Origin: JBEBGV01 sp040081265
GTDB taxonomy: Bacteria; Acidobacteriota; Vicinamibacteria; Vicinamibacterales; UBA2999
Direction: 5' to 3'
Assembly (NCBI GenBank): GCA_040081265.1
Contig: JBEBGV010000045.1
Span: 1 to 38,031, forward strand
Length of the DNA stretch: 38,031 bases
Under the pieces are notes generated by a model that saw nothing but the letters and a program-made list of their open reading frames with translations, was not told the origin of the DNA and searched no databases. Shown here one piece after another: positions 17,801-25,540 of this stretch (its first letter is position 1; each line of letters begins with the position of its first letter). A program made the position numbers and the translations under genes.

Positions 17801-20800
17801 GTACCGACGCATTCGTGGTGAAGCTGACCACGAGCGGGTTGGTGTCGTACGGGACCTATCTAGGGGGCACGAACCAGGACGTCGGGCGCGGGATAGCAGT
17901 GGACCTGCTGGGTAACGCCTATGTGGCCGGATACACCACCTCCAGCACGGGGTTTCCGGCTACCGCAGGCCTGGACACAAGCCTCGACGGCGGCACCGAT
18001 GCTTTCGTGGTCAAGCTGACCGCGAGTGGTGCAGTGGACTACGGGACGTTTCTTGGTGGCGCGGGCCCTGACTACGCCTACGGGATTGCCGCGGACGGCG
18101 CGGGCAGCGCCTATGTGGCGGGCTACACCCAATCAAGCACAGGCTTCCCGACGACGGCCCCTTTGGACACGAGCTATAACTTCAATGACGACGCTTTTGT
18201 CGTGAAGCTGACCTTTACTGGGGCAGTCGAGTACGGAGGGTATCTCGGCGGGGGCAGCACTGACCAGGCGACGGCGATTGCCGTGGACTCGGTGGGCAAC
18301 GCGTACGTGGCGGGATACACGTCTGGGGCGGGATTCCCGACGACGGTAGGTGCGTTCGATCCCTCGTTTGGGTCGAGCCAGACGGCGTTCATCGTCAAGA
18401 TAGGGGAACCGCCAGACGCCGACGGAGACGGCGTTGCCGACGCCGTCGACAACTGTCCAGCGGTCGCCAACGCGGACCAGCTCGATTCGGACGGTGACGA
18501 CATCGGCGACGCGTGCGACCCGATCAATCCAGTTGTGATCACGTTGTTGAGCCTGGATCACACCTACGACGGCACCCCGAAAGCTGCTGTCGCGACAACC
18601 TCTCCTGTCGGCATCGCGGTGAGCCTGGCATATGCGCAGGGCGGAAGCCCGGTTGCCAGCCCGACCGAGGCTGGCAGCTACGACGTCACGGCCACGGTCA
18701 CACAGGCTGGATATGAGGGCACGGCGTCATCGACCCTCGTGATCGCGCCGGCGCCGGCGACGGTGACGCTGACCAACCTCACGCAGACCTATACGGGCAG
18801 TCCGCTGAGCCCGAGCTACACGACGGTGCCGGCGAGCCTGGCGGTATCACTCACCGGCGGCGGCCAGACGGGTGCCGGCAGCTATCCGGTGACGGCGACG
18901 ATCACCGACCCGAACTACGCCGGCAGCGATGCGCAGACCTTCGTGATCGCGCCGGCCGCAGCGACGGTGACGCTGACCAACCTCACGCAGACCTATACGG
19001 GCAGTCCGCTGAGCCCGAGCTACACGACGGTGCCGGCGAGTCTCGCGGTGTCGCTCGCCGGAGGCGGCCAGACGGGTGCCGGCAGCTATCCGGTGACGGC
19101 GACGATCACCGACCCGAACTATGTCGGCAGCGACAGCGAGACGTTTGTGATCAGTCCGGCCTCCGCGTCAGTGACGCTGACAAGTCTCACGCAGACCTAT
19201 ACCGGCAGTCCGCTGAGTCCGAGCTACACCACGGTGCCGACGAGCCTGGCGGTGTCGCTCACGGGCGGTGGCCAGACCGGGGCGGGCAGCTATCCGGTGA
19301 CGGCGACGATCACCGACCCGAACTACGCCGGCAGCGATGCGCAGACGTTTGTGATCAGCCCGGCGTCGGCGACGGTGACGCTGACGAACCTCACGCAGAC
19401 CTACACGGGCAGTCCGCTGAGCCCGAGCTACACGACGGTGCCGGCGAGCCTGGCGGTGTCGCTCACCGGCGGTGGCCAGACCGGGGCCGGCAGTTATCCG
19501 GTGACGGCGACGATCACCGACCCAAACTACGCCGGCAGCGATGCGCAGACCTTCGTGATCAGTCCGGCGTCGGCGACGGTGACGCTGACCAACCTCACGC
19601 AGACCTACACGGGCAGTCCGCTGAGCCCGAGCTACACGACCGTGCCGGCGAGCCTGGCGGTATCGCTCACGGGCGGTGGCCAGACCGGTGCCGGCAGCTA
19701 TCCGGTGACCGCGACGATCACCGACCCAAACTACGCGGGCAGCGATGCGCAAACGTTTGTGATCAGCCCGGCGTCGGCGACGGTGACGCTGACGAACCTG
19801 ACGCAAACCTACACCGGGAGTCCGCTGAGTCCGAGTTACACGACGGTGCCGGCGAGCCTGGCGGTGTCACTCACGGGCGGTGGCCAGACCGGGGCGGGCA
19901 GCTATCCGGTGACGGCCACGATCACCGACCCGAACTACACCGGCAGCGATGCGCAGACCTTCGTGATCAGTCCGGCGTCGGCAACGGTGACGCTGACCAA
20001 CCTCACACAGACCTACACCGGCAGTCCGCTGAGCCCGAGTTACACGACGGTGCCGGCCAGCCTGGCGGTGTCACTCACGGGCGGTGGCCAGACCGGGGCC
20101 GGCAGTTATCCGGTGACGGCGACGATCACCGACCCGAACTACACCGGCAGCGCCGCCGACACGTTCAAGATCAATAAGGCGACGGCGCTCGTGAGCTTTG
20201 GAAGCCTGTCACAGGTGGCCACTGGCAGTGCGATCGCCCCCACGGTCACGACGACGCCCCTCGGACTACCGGTGATCCTTGCGGGTGCGCCACAGACGGC
20301 GATCGGAAGCTACCCGGTGACGGCCACCGTGGACCACCTCAACTACGAAGGTGCCGCGGTCGGGACGTTCGTCATCACATCGCCGGTGAACACGCGCCTC
20401 AAGAACATCACGTTTGAAGGGGGTCTCACAGATGCCACGACGGGCGTGGACAGTGTGTCCGGCGCAGTACTGCTCGAAACGAGCGGACCGCTGAAGGAGA
20501 CACGTTCGGCAACCATCAATGCGACCTACGCTGGCTTCCTGCAGGAGACCTTTACCGGTGTCGACGATTTCTATGCCGCGTTCTACCTGCGCGTGAATGC
20601 GTGGCCGACGTCGGGCTCGCCGCGCATCGTGCAGATTTCAAATGGCGGTACGACCTTCGGCAACTTCGTCCTGACCAGCGCAGGACGGTTGAAGCTTCGG
20701 AACAACGGCAGTCCGGTGGGCGCAGAGTCGACGCCGTTGACGCCCGGTCAGAACTATCGCGTGGGCCTGCGTCAGAAGAAGGGAAGTGGCGCAAACGGCA

Positions 20801-21966
20801 TCCTCGAGGCGTTCCTGGCCCCGGGTGACGATGCATTTGGTGCCCCATTCGCGACCCTCTCCAACGGCACGTGGACGACGCAAGCTGACCGTATCCGCAT
20901 GGGCGCGACCAATGGCGGATCCGTCAACATCACGGTGGACGACATCCGGATCGACAGCGGGTCGATGCCCGGTAGCGCAATTGTGCCGGGCAGCCCGGTG
21001 GCGAACTTCGCCGGTGCTCCACTGGCCGGCGTCGCTCCGCTGAGCGTGAGCTTTGACAGCAGCGCGTCGACCGGCAGCATCACGTCCTGGAACTGGGACT
21101 TCCAGAATGACGGCACGCCCGACTCCGCGGATCCGAACCCCACGTTCGTCTACGCGACGGCGGGTATCTACAGCGTGAAGCTCACCGTCTCGGATGGCAC
21201 AACCAGTCACGTCAAGACCATGACCGGCTACGTGTTGGTCAGTCCACCGCCGCCGACGATCCTCGGCTTCACGCCGGCGAGTGGCGAGCCGGGATCACAG
21301 GTGACGATCACCGGCACGGTCCTCACAGGTGCGACGAGCGTGACGTTTGGCGGCGTGGCAGGCACGGGGATTCTGGTGGACTCTCCGACACAGCTCCGAG
21401 TGACCGTCCCAGCCGGCGCGTCGACCGGGCCTGTATTCGTGACGACCCCGGGTGGCAGCACCACCAGCGGCACACCGTTCACCGTGATCCCGCCGAGCAT
21501 CGTAACGACCATCGTCTCCGCAGATGCACAAGTCACCAGTGGCTCGGTCAACAAGATCGACGGGGCGCTGACGACGCTGCGAACGCGCGATACGAACTCC
21601 CCGGTCTATCGCAGCTATCTGAAGTTCAGCGTGGCGGGCCTGACCGGTACGGTGACAACGGCGAAGCTGCGGCTGTGGGCCACGACCGCCAATAGCGCCG
21701 GCATTCTCGTGCATTCGGCCGCCAGCGGCTGGACGGAAACGACGCTGACCTGGAGCAACGCGCCGGCCATGGGCGCGCAGCAGGGCAGCGCGGGCGCGAT
21801 CGCGAAGAACACCTGGGTGGAGATCGCGCTGCCGCCGAGTCTGTTTACCGGCAATCAGGACTACACGCTGGTGCTGGTCGGGAAGAATTCGTCGAGCATG
21901 TACTTCAGCAGCAAGGAGGGAACGGCAGCCAACCGGCCGCAGCTCGTCCTGAGCGTCGCTCCGTAA
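14809..21966 (+). CDS. giant secreted SBBP / MBG-repeat multidomain protein
   Basis: 2385 residues, GTG start with a good GGAGGA site. In order: signal region 1-27; an N-terminal domain opening with FEENEGQ (66-72), typical of SBBP proteins; 14 or so SBBP beta-propeller repeats of about 50 residues (roughly 298-1200, consensus YGTYLGG...GIAVDxxGNAYVAGYT); a calcium-type thrombospondin-3 segment DADGDGVADAVDNCP (1204-1238); and an MBG-like repeat array (about 1243-1860). A concanavalin/LamG-like domain (about 1863-2054), a PKD domain (about 2063-2144, WNWDFQNDGTPDS), an IPT/TIG domain (about 2147-2227) and a C-terminal DNRLRE-like domain (about 2231-2385) follow. It is probably a cell-surface or released adhesive or carbohydrate-binding protein. 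No PEP-CTERM, sortase or type IX signal is visible at the end. It separates the RibD-like gene from the rest of the pterin-like cluster. Confidence 0.93.
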   Translation: MTRRTLARRILALSLSFLGTLALIPHLPVVQRHPAPMARRLANPKPSSEQSKQRAVEAYGKLPIMFEENEGQTDSRVDFLARGKGYTLFLTRGGEATLALTASRPAPRPVAPDCGPRPPPGVRDLPPMPGCIGSSPESQPQGAALKLQLIGGAATASGRGHQPLPGKVNYLTGSSQDKWRTNVATYARVLYPGVYDGIDIAYYGNQSQLEYDFIVEPGADPEQIRMRFDGAERVSVDAAGDLQIEIGGHTIVQRAPVIYQEIDGARSAVDGGYVVSEGEVAFRLARFDEGRPLVIDPILVYSTYLGGSLTVGEVVGKDVAVDGSGIYVTGDTNAVDFPTAGALDPSANGSSDVFVVKMNAAGSVLEYGTYLGGSSSDYAYGIAVDSAGNAYVTGDTLSGNFPTTVGAVDHSFNGNDDMFVVKLSAAGSALVYATYLGSSDSDHAGGIAVDAAGSAYVTGSTNSFSFPATAGAADPSFNGSDEAVVAKLNATGSALEYATYLGGSGSDVGQAIAVDADGNVFVTGRTASANFPATPGAIDSSANGGFDAFAVKINALGTAFDYGTYLGGGGNDLGQSIAVDGAGSAFVAGYTASTDFPTTVGALDTSANGGNDVFIVKVNATGTALDYGTYLGGTTNDLGQSIAVDVFGNAYVAGYTASTNFPTTVGALDTSWNDNNDVFVVKLNAAGTGLAYGTYLGGAKADLAFGIAVDDAGRAYLAGYTLSANFPTSPGAFDGSYNGGLDAIVVAISPSGSQLSAGTFLSGSQSGGFTQGLAVAVDSAGGAYVAGSTSQVDFPATAGLDTSYGAGEDVFVAKLDASGSALVYGTYLGGADLDRGNGIAVDGAGNAYVTGYTLSTTDFPTTAGLDTNYGGVADAFVVKLTTSGTVAYGTYLGGTSFDLAFGIAVDGASNAYVAGYTSSTDFPVTAGDTSYGGGNDAFVVKLTASGAVAYGTYLGASGLDVAQGIAVDGAGNAHVAGSTSSATGFPTTAGLDTSYGGGTDAFVVKLTTSGLVSYGTYLGGTNQDVGRGIAVDLLGNAYVAGYTTSSTGFPATAGLDTSLDGGTDAFVVKLTASGAVDYGTFLGGAGPDYAYGIAADGAGSAYVAGYTQSSTGFPTTAPLDTSYNFNDDAFVVKLTFTGAVEYGGYLGGGSTDQATAIAVDSVGNAYVAGYTSGAGFPTTVGAFDPSFGSSQTAFIVKIGEPPDADGDGVADAVDNCPAVANADQLDSDGDDIGDACDPINPVVITLLSLDHTYDGTPKAAVATTSPVGIAVSLAYAQGGSPVASPTEAGSYDVTATVTQAGYEGTASSTLVIAPAPATVTLTNLTQTYTGSPLSPSYTTVPASLAVSLTGGGQTGAGSYPVTATITDPNYAGSDAQTFVIAPAAATVTLTNLTQTYTGSPLSPSYTTVPASLAVSLAGGGQTGAGSYPVTATITDPNYVGSDSETFVISPASASVTLTSLTQTYTGSPLSPSYTTVPTSLAVSLTGGGQTGAGSYPVTATITDPNYAGSDAQTFVISPASATVTLTNLTQTYTGSPLSPSYTTVPASLAVSLTGGGQTGAGSYPVTATITDPNYAGSDAQTFVISPASATVTLTNLTQTYTGSPLSPSYTTVPASLAVSLTGGGQTGAGSYPVTATITDPNYAGSDAQTFVISPASATVTLTNLTQTYTGSPLSPSYTTVPASLAVSLTGGGQTGAGSYPVTATITDPNYTGSDAQTFVISPASATVTLTNLTQTYTGSPLSPSYTTVPASLAVSLTGGGQTGAGSYPVTATITDPNYTGSAADTFKINKATALVSFGSLSQVATGSAIAPTVTTTPLGLPVILAGAPQTAIGSYPVTATVDHLNYEGAAVGTFVITSPVNTRLKNITFEGGLTDATTGVDSVSGAVLLETSGPLKETRSATINATYAGFLQETFTGVDDFYAAFYLRVNAWPTSGSPRIVQISNGGTTFGNFVLTSAGRLKLRNNGSPVGAESTPLTPGQNYRVGLRQKKGSGANGILEAFLAPGDDAFGAPFATLSNGTWTTQADRIRMGATNGGSVNITVDDIRIDSGSMPGSAIVPGSPVANFAGAPLAGVAPLSVSFDSSASTGSITSWNWDFQNDGTPDSADPNPTFVYATAGIYSVKLTVSDGTTSHVKTMTGYVLVSPPPPTILGFTPASGEPGSQVTITGTVLTGATSVTFGGVAGTGILVDSPTQLRVTVPAGASTGPVFVTTPGGSTTSGTPFTVIPPSIVTTIVSADAQVTSGSVNKIDGALTTLRTRDTNSPVYRSYLKFSVAGLTGTVTTAKLRLWATTANSAGILVHSAASGWTETTLTWSNAPAMGAQQGSAGAIAKNTWVEIALPPSLFTGNQDYTLVLVGKNSSSMYFSSKEGTAANRPQLVLSVAP
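18757..20178 (+). repeat. seven near-identical 204-bp tandem repeats (MBG-like, 68 aa each)
   Basis: Units begin at 18757, 18961, 19165, 19369, 19573, 19777 and 19981. Each encodes ATVTLTNLTQTYTGSPLSPS and then a conserved remainder ending NYAGSDAQTFVISPAS. The last unit is 6 bp short (TFKINK). Diverged relatives flank the array at 18535-18756 and 20179-20388. Units differ mostly at synonymous sites and a few residues (T/A/V before GSD, A/T in VPASL), suggesting recent expansion or gene conversion. Copy number is likely to vary by slippage or recombination, and short-read assembly may miscount it. Confidence 0.92.
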
Positions 21967-21979
21967 GTGACGCCTCATC

Positions 21980-22038
21980 GGCGGGTCGTTCCGACCCGCC
22001 CTACGTACAGTACGTAGGCCGGGTCCGCAGGACCCGGC
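21980..22038. terminator. three back-to-back perfect hairpins between convergent genes
   Basis: Stem-loops abut with no spacer: GGCGGGTCG-ttc-CGACCCGCC (21980-22000), CTACGTA-cag-TACGTAG (22001-22017) and GCCGGGTCC-gca-GGACCCGGC (22018-22038). In addition CGTAGGC at 22013-22019 pairs with GCCTACG near 22045, enclosing the third hairpin. There is no T tract. The position between the stops of the giant repeat gene and the leftward RibD-like gene suits a two-way terminator. The arrangement also looks like a REP-type intergenic repeat. Confidence 0.6.
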
Positions 22039-22051
22039 GTTCACGCCTACG

Positions 22052-23029
22052 TCAAATGACTCTCGACACCGTGGCGTCGTCGCCCTCCTGCGCCGTCACG
22101 CGCAGGTTGCAGTCGAAGAGCACGTCGCCGCCCATCCTGAAGACGCGATACTCGGGGCGGGCACAATCGCGGAGCGCTTCGCGCGCAGGGAGCCGGATCG
22201 CCGGTCGCCCGGTGCCGATGAAGACCGGGGCGATGGCGATCTGCAGGCGATCGAGCAGGCCCGCCTCGAGAAATGCCGACACCGTCACGCCGCCGCCTTC
22301 CACAAACAAACGGAAGCAGCCTCGCTCACGCAGGTACGCCATCAGTTCGGCGGCGGCGATGACCGGGACGTCCGACGAGAGCGCCACCACCTCGGCGCGC
22401 CCGACGTGGGTTTCCTTCGGCAGGAGGTGTTCTCGCCCGCAGGCGTACACCGTCGTCGCCGTGTCATCGGTGAAGAGGCGATAGTCGCCTTCCAGGCGGC
22501 GGCCCGGATCGAAGATGACCCGGATGGGGTTGGGACCTTCGACATGCCGCGTGGTCAGCATCGGGTTGTCGAAGGCCACCGTGCCGGCGCCGACGATGAC
22601 CGCCGAGCACAGCGCGCGCAGGCGATGCAGGTGCAGGATGTTCTGGTGGCCGGTGACGAACTGGGAGTCCCCCGACGGCGTGGCGATGAACCCGTCGATG
22701 CTCTGACCCAGATGCCCGACCGACACCGGGTGCTGAGGCGTCGCGCTGCAGATCGGTCTCCACAGATCCAGGACGCCGTGGCGAGGGTCCTGCCCGGAAA
22801 TCAGCACCGTCCAGCCGCGTCCGGGCTCCCACGCAACGATGGCGTCCGGGTCGGTGCGGTCAACAGAGTGGAGTTCGTTCGAGATCCACGCAAATGCGAT
22901 CGGTTCGGCGGACAGGGTCAGCGCCGGCGCCATTCCCGCCATCAGCACGACGATGTCCCAGGCCGCGCGGTCGTCGATGACCGTCGCGGAGGCATCGTCT
23001 GCGGGAGAGAGGGCCATCTCGTCGGTCAT
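22052..23029 (-). CDS. RibD-type pyrimidine reductase-like protein lacking the deaminase domain
   Basis: 325 residues from the ATG at 23029; a GTG at 23041 would add four residues. The C-terminal ~215 residues form the dihydrofolate-reductase-like fold of RibD reductase: HLGQSIDGFIAT, ILHLHRLRALCSAVIVGAGTVAFDNPMLTTRH, LFVEGGGVTVSAFLEAGLLD. These bind NADPH and reduce a ribosylamino to a ribitylamino group in riboflavin synthesis. The N-terminal ~110 residues are not the zinc deaminase: there is no HAE or PCxxxxC motif, and I do not recognise this part. With free-standing ribA 12 kb away, it likely acts on a GTP-derived pyrimidine in a dedicated pathway rather than in riboflavin synthesis. Confidence 0.83.
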   Translation of the reverse strand: MTDEMALSPADDASATVIDDRAAWDIVVLMAGMAPALTLSAEPIAFAWISNELHSVDRTDPDAIVAWEPGRGWTVLISGQDPRHGVLDLWRPICSATPQHPVSVGHLGQSIDGFIATPSGDSQFVTGHQNILHLHRLRALCSAVIVGAGTVAFDNPMLTTRHVEGPNPIRVIFDPGRRLEGDYRLFTDDTATTVYACGREHLLPKETHVGRAEVVALSSDVPVIAAAELMAYLRERGCFRLFVEGGGVTVSAFLEAGLLDRLQIAIAPVFIGTGRPAIRLPAREALRDCARPEYRVFRMGGDVLFDCNLRVTAQEGDDATVSRVI

Positions 23030-23127
23030 TATAGTGGGCACGTGCGATTGGCTTGCGCTTTTGGGGGCGTGGGGGCACGATGTATGGGCTTCGGAAGCCG
23101 AAGCCGTACGAGAGGAGCAAGCGAGAG

Positions 23128-24072
23128 ATGAGAGTGTTGAAGGTATTGATGTGTGTAGTGCTGCTGGCGCTGTCAGTGAGCGCGAGCCCGGCGTCGGCGC
23201 AGACCAGGACCATGACCGCGCAGGAGCAGACCAACCTGAAGATGGTCAGCGACTGGTGGCGCGAAGTCATCCAGGCGGGTCACGTTGAGTTTGCCGACAA
23301 GTACATGGCCGAGGACTACATGCAGCACAACCCCAATATCAATACGGGGCGTGCGGCATTCGTGACGATCTTCGGACGGCGCGCCCCCAGGGACATTCCG
23401 GCGGCGCTGACGCCTGCGCCCGTCATCCAGTTTGCCAAGGGTGACTACGTGGTGTTTGTCTGGGAGCGCGAGGCGAAGGATCCGATGGGGAACGCCTACA
23501 AGTACAACTTCTTCGATCTCGTCAGGGTGGAGAACGGGAAGGTGCAGGAACACTGGGACAGCGTCTTCAAGGCGACGACGGCGCCCGCCGGTCAGCCGGT
23601 TGCGGGGATAGTCACACAGGGTCTCGGGCCCAAGCCGGTGAAGCCGCGCAACACGGCGGATGAGCAGAAGGCCGAAGACATCGCCAACATCGAGTTCAAG
23701 GACATCCTCCAGTACGGCCACCTGGAGCTGGCCGACAAGCTGATTGCCCCCGGCTACATCCAGCACAATCCCAACGTGCCCACCGGTCGTGCAGGCTTCG
23801 TCGAGTTCTTCAAGCAGTTCGCCAGGCCCGAGCCGATCAAGGCCGAGTGGAAGGACGAGCCGGAACTCATCATCACCAACGGCAACCTGGTGTTCTACAT
23901 GATGCGCCGTTTTTCGACCGAGCCGAGCGATGCCAGCAAGGCCTACAAGTGGAACTGGTTCGACATGGTGCGAGTGGAGAACGGCATGGTCGCCGAGCAC
24001 TGGGACATGGCGATGAAGTCGCAGCCGCCCGCATCAGTGCCCCGCCCGGCGGGATTCAAGGAGTACCGATAG
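23128..24072 (+). CDS. exported tandem SnoaL-like (NTF2-fold) protein
   Basis: 314 residues. The ATG at 23128 is chosen because AGAGGAG at 23111-23117 precedes it and a signal peptide follows at once (VLKVLMCVVLLALSVSASPASA, cut before QTRT). The mature part holds two copies of a SnoaL-like cone-shaped domain. The first has FADKYMAEDYMQHNPNINTGR and FFDLVRVENGKVQEHWD; the second has LADKLIAPGYIQHNPNVPTGR and WFDMVRVENGMVAEHWD. Family members bind small hydrophobic molecules or catalyse isomerisation/cyclisation, and many have no known activity. The conserved YxQHNP and EHWD residues line the usual pocket. It is expected in the periplasm. Confidence 0.87.
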   Translation: MRVLKVLMCVVLLALSVSASPASAQTRTMTAQEQTNLKMVSDWWREVIQAGHVEFADKYMAEDYMQHNPNINTGRAAFVTIFGRRAPRDIPAALTPAPVIQFAKGDYVVFVWEREAKDPMGNAYKYNFFDLVRVENGKVQEHWDSVFKATTAPAGQPVAGIVTQGLGPKPVKPRNTADEQKAEDIANIEFKDILQYGHLELADKLIAPGYIQHNPNVPTGRAGFVEFFKQFARPEPIKAEWKDEPELIITNGNLVFYMMRRFSTEPSDASKAYKWNWFDMVRVENGMVAEHWDMAMKSQPPASVPRPAGFKEYR

Positions 24073-24076
24073 TTGT

Positions 24077-24150
24077 TAGTGGGTGGTGAGTGGTGGGTAG
24101 TGCAAAGCTCCGACTACTCACCACTCACTACTCACCGCCCACCACTCACT
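24077..24150. repeat. GT-rich/AC-rich low-complexity inverted repeat
   Basis: A GT-rich arm (24077-24102, iterating GTGAGTGGTGGGTAGTG) faces an AC-rich arm (24113-24150, iterating CACTACTCACC) across about 10 bp. At the centre, 15 of 17 bases pair. The element fills the space between a rightward and a leftward gene and runs over the stop codon of the membrane-protein gene, supplying its last residues. Confidence 0.7.
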
Positions 24151-24520
24151 GCCTGTTCACTCCCACCACAACCCACGCAATGAGCGCGAAGAGCGGGATG
24201 AGGCCGATCGCGTAGATCGGCAGCCAGAGCGCCATCCCCCCTCCGCTGGCCTCGGTCGGGAAATAGAACGCCTGTACGCGCACGGCGCAATCGATCGCCC
24301 CGAAGGCCAACGCCGCCCAGGCGATTGACGCTGCCCACCGCGGTGGCGTGCGTCGCGCGACCTTCATCGCCAGCCAGTACGGCGCGGCCGCGCCCATCAC
24401 CACCAGAAATATCAGCGTGAAGAAGTAGTCGCCGCCGCCGGTGTCTGTCGTCAGCCTGGCGATGGTGACGCCCACGGAAAGGGTCAGGAAGGCCTGGACG
24501 AAGCGGAGCGGCAGGTCCAT
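24146..24520 (-). CDS. small four-helix membrane protein of unknown function
   Basis: 124 residues with four predicted hydrophobic helices: LRFVQAFLTLSVGVTIA, FFTLIFLVVMGAAAPYWLA, WAASIAWAALAFGAIDCAV and LWLPIYAIGLIPLFALIAWVVV. I do not recognise a family. The start codon follows the stop of the lytic transglycosylase gene with no base between (TGA-ATG), so the two are almost surely co-transcribed. The 3' end lies within an inverted repeat, so the last residues (VNRQ) may be recent. Confidence 0.7.
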   Translation of the reverse strand: MDLPLRFVQAFLTLSVGVTIARLTTDTGGGDYFFTLIFLVVMGAAAPYWLAMKVARRTPPRWAASIAWAALAFGAIDCAVRVQAFYFPTEASGGGMALWLPIYAIGLIPLFALIAWVVVGVNRQ

Positions 24521-25516
24521 TCAGCGCAGGCGATCGGCAAGCATCGCAACGCTGAGCGCGTAGAAGTGCGCGCAGTTGTAGCCGAGGATGGCGTCGTAGT
24601 TGCCGTAGAGCAGGAACGCGCGATCGCCGACCATGGCGAGTCCGGCCTGGACAGGTGCCACAGGAAGAGCGCTGCCATCGACCCGGCGGACGCCCATCTC
24701 GCCCCATTGGTCGAGCGACTGTGGCGTGGTCATCGTGCGGATCGCGTAGCAGCCCATGCCCCGCTGGGGCAGTGAGGTCAGGGCGCCGCGAACGGCGTCG
24801 TTGACGCGCACTTCGCGTCCCCAGGTTTCACCTGGCTCCCACCCGTATCCCTTGAGATAGTTGGCGATCGAGGCCAGCGCGTCAGGAGTTGAGGACCAGA
24901 TGTCACGCCGGCCGTCGCCGTCGTAGTCCACGGCGTATTGCAGATAGCTTGACGGCATGAACTGGGTCTGTCCCATGGCTCCGGCCCAGGAGCCGGTCAT
25001 GCGTGCCGGCTCGATGTCCCCACGGGCGGCCATCTGCATGGCATCGAACAGCTGGCCGCGGAAGAACTCGGAGCGTCGGGGCTCCCAGGCGAGGGTGGCA
25101 AGTGCCTGGAATACCGGGGTCCGGCCGATCAGCCTTCCAAAGCGTGACTCGACGCCCCAGATCGACAGCAGGTATTGCCGCGGTACGCCATAGCTGTGCT
25201 CGAGTCGTTCGAGCAGTGATGCGTGCATCCGACCCATCTCGCGGCCGCGGCGCACCATCGGCTCGGTCACACGCGAGGACAGGTACCGCTCGAGCGTGAG
25301 GGTGAGCTCGGCCTGGCTGCGGTCGCTGGCGACGACGCGGGGCAGGGGTTCCAGCCCGACCAGCGTGCGGCTGATGAGGTCCTCGTCGAAGCCACGGGTG
25401 CGTGCCTCGGCGATCGCATCGTCCAGCCACGCCGCGAACTCCGGGGCGGGTGGTGTGTCCTGCTTCCCGACAAGCAGCAGCGCGGCTATGAGGAAGGGCA
25501 CGACTTTCACAGCCAT
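24521..25516 (-). CDS. mltB: MltB-type lytic murein transglycosylase
   Basis: 331 residues, GH103-like. It cleaves the MurNAc-GlcNAc bond of peptidoglycan to give 1,6-anhydro ends. The catalytic glutamate is Glu123 in LLSIWGVESRFG. Other family marks are GSWAGAMGQTQFMPSSYLQYAVDYDGDGRRDIW and ASIANYLKGYGWEPGE. An N-terminal hydrophobic stretch (VVPFLIAALLLVG) is a signal peptide; the lipobox cysteine of enteric MltB is absent, so it is probably soluble or membrane-tethered by this helix. The C-terminal part (AILGYNCAHFYALSVAMLADRL) is typical. It is divergent from the DUF3810 gene with 24 bp between starts. Confidence 0.9.
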   Translation of the reverse strand: MAVKVVPFLIAALLLVGKQDTPPAPEFAAWLDDAIAEARTRGFDEDLISRTLVGLEPLPRVVASDRSQAELTLTLERYLSSRVTEPMVRRGREMGRMHASLLERLEHSYGVPRQYLLSIWGVESRFGRLIGRTPVFQALATLAWEPRRSEFFRGQLFDAMQMAARGDIEPARMTGSWAGAMGQTQFMPSSYLQYAVDYDGDGRRDIWSSTPDALASIANYLKGYGWEPGETWGREVRVNDAVRGALTSLPQRGMGCYAIRTMTTPQSLDQWGEMGVRRVDGSALPVAPVQAGLAMVGDRAFLLYGNYDAILGYNCAHFYALSVAMLADRLR

Positions 25517-25540
25517 AGGATACTAGGTGCCGGTTGCGGA

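Noticed and set aside
18133..19806. Leftward 142- and 212-codon frames across the SBBP/MBG region
   Set aside because: Their apparent repeats (RVARAQRTARVGLRE) are only the antisense of the 204-bp tandem array; no ribosome site or domain.
18757..20178. Possible CRISPR array
   Set aside because: The repeats are 204 bp, directly abutting, in frame and protein-coding; no short repeats with unique spacers exist.
23027..23034. TATAAT-like box on the minus strand overlapping the ATG of the RibD-like gene
   Set aside because: It overlaps the chosen start codon and has no partner -35; probably chance.
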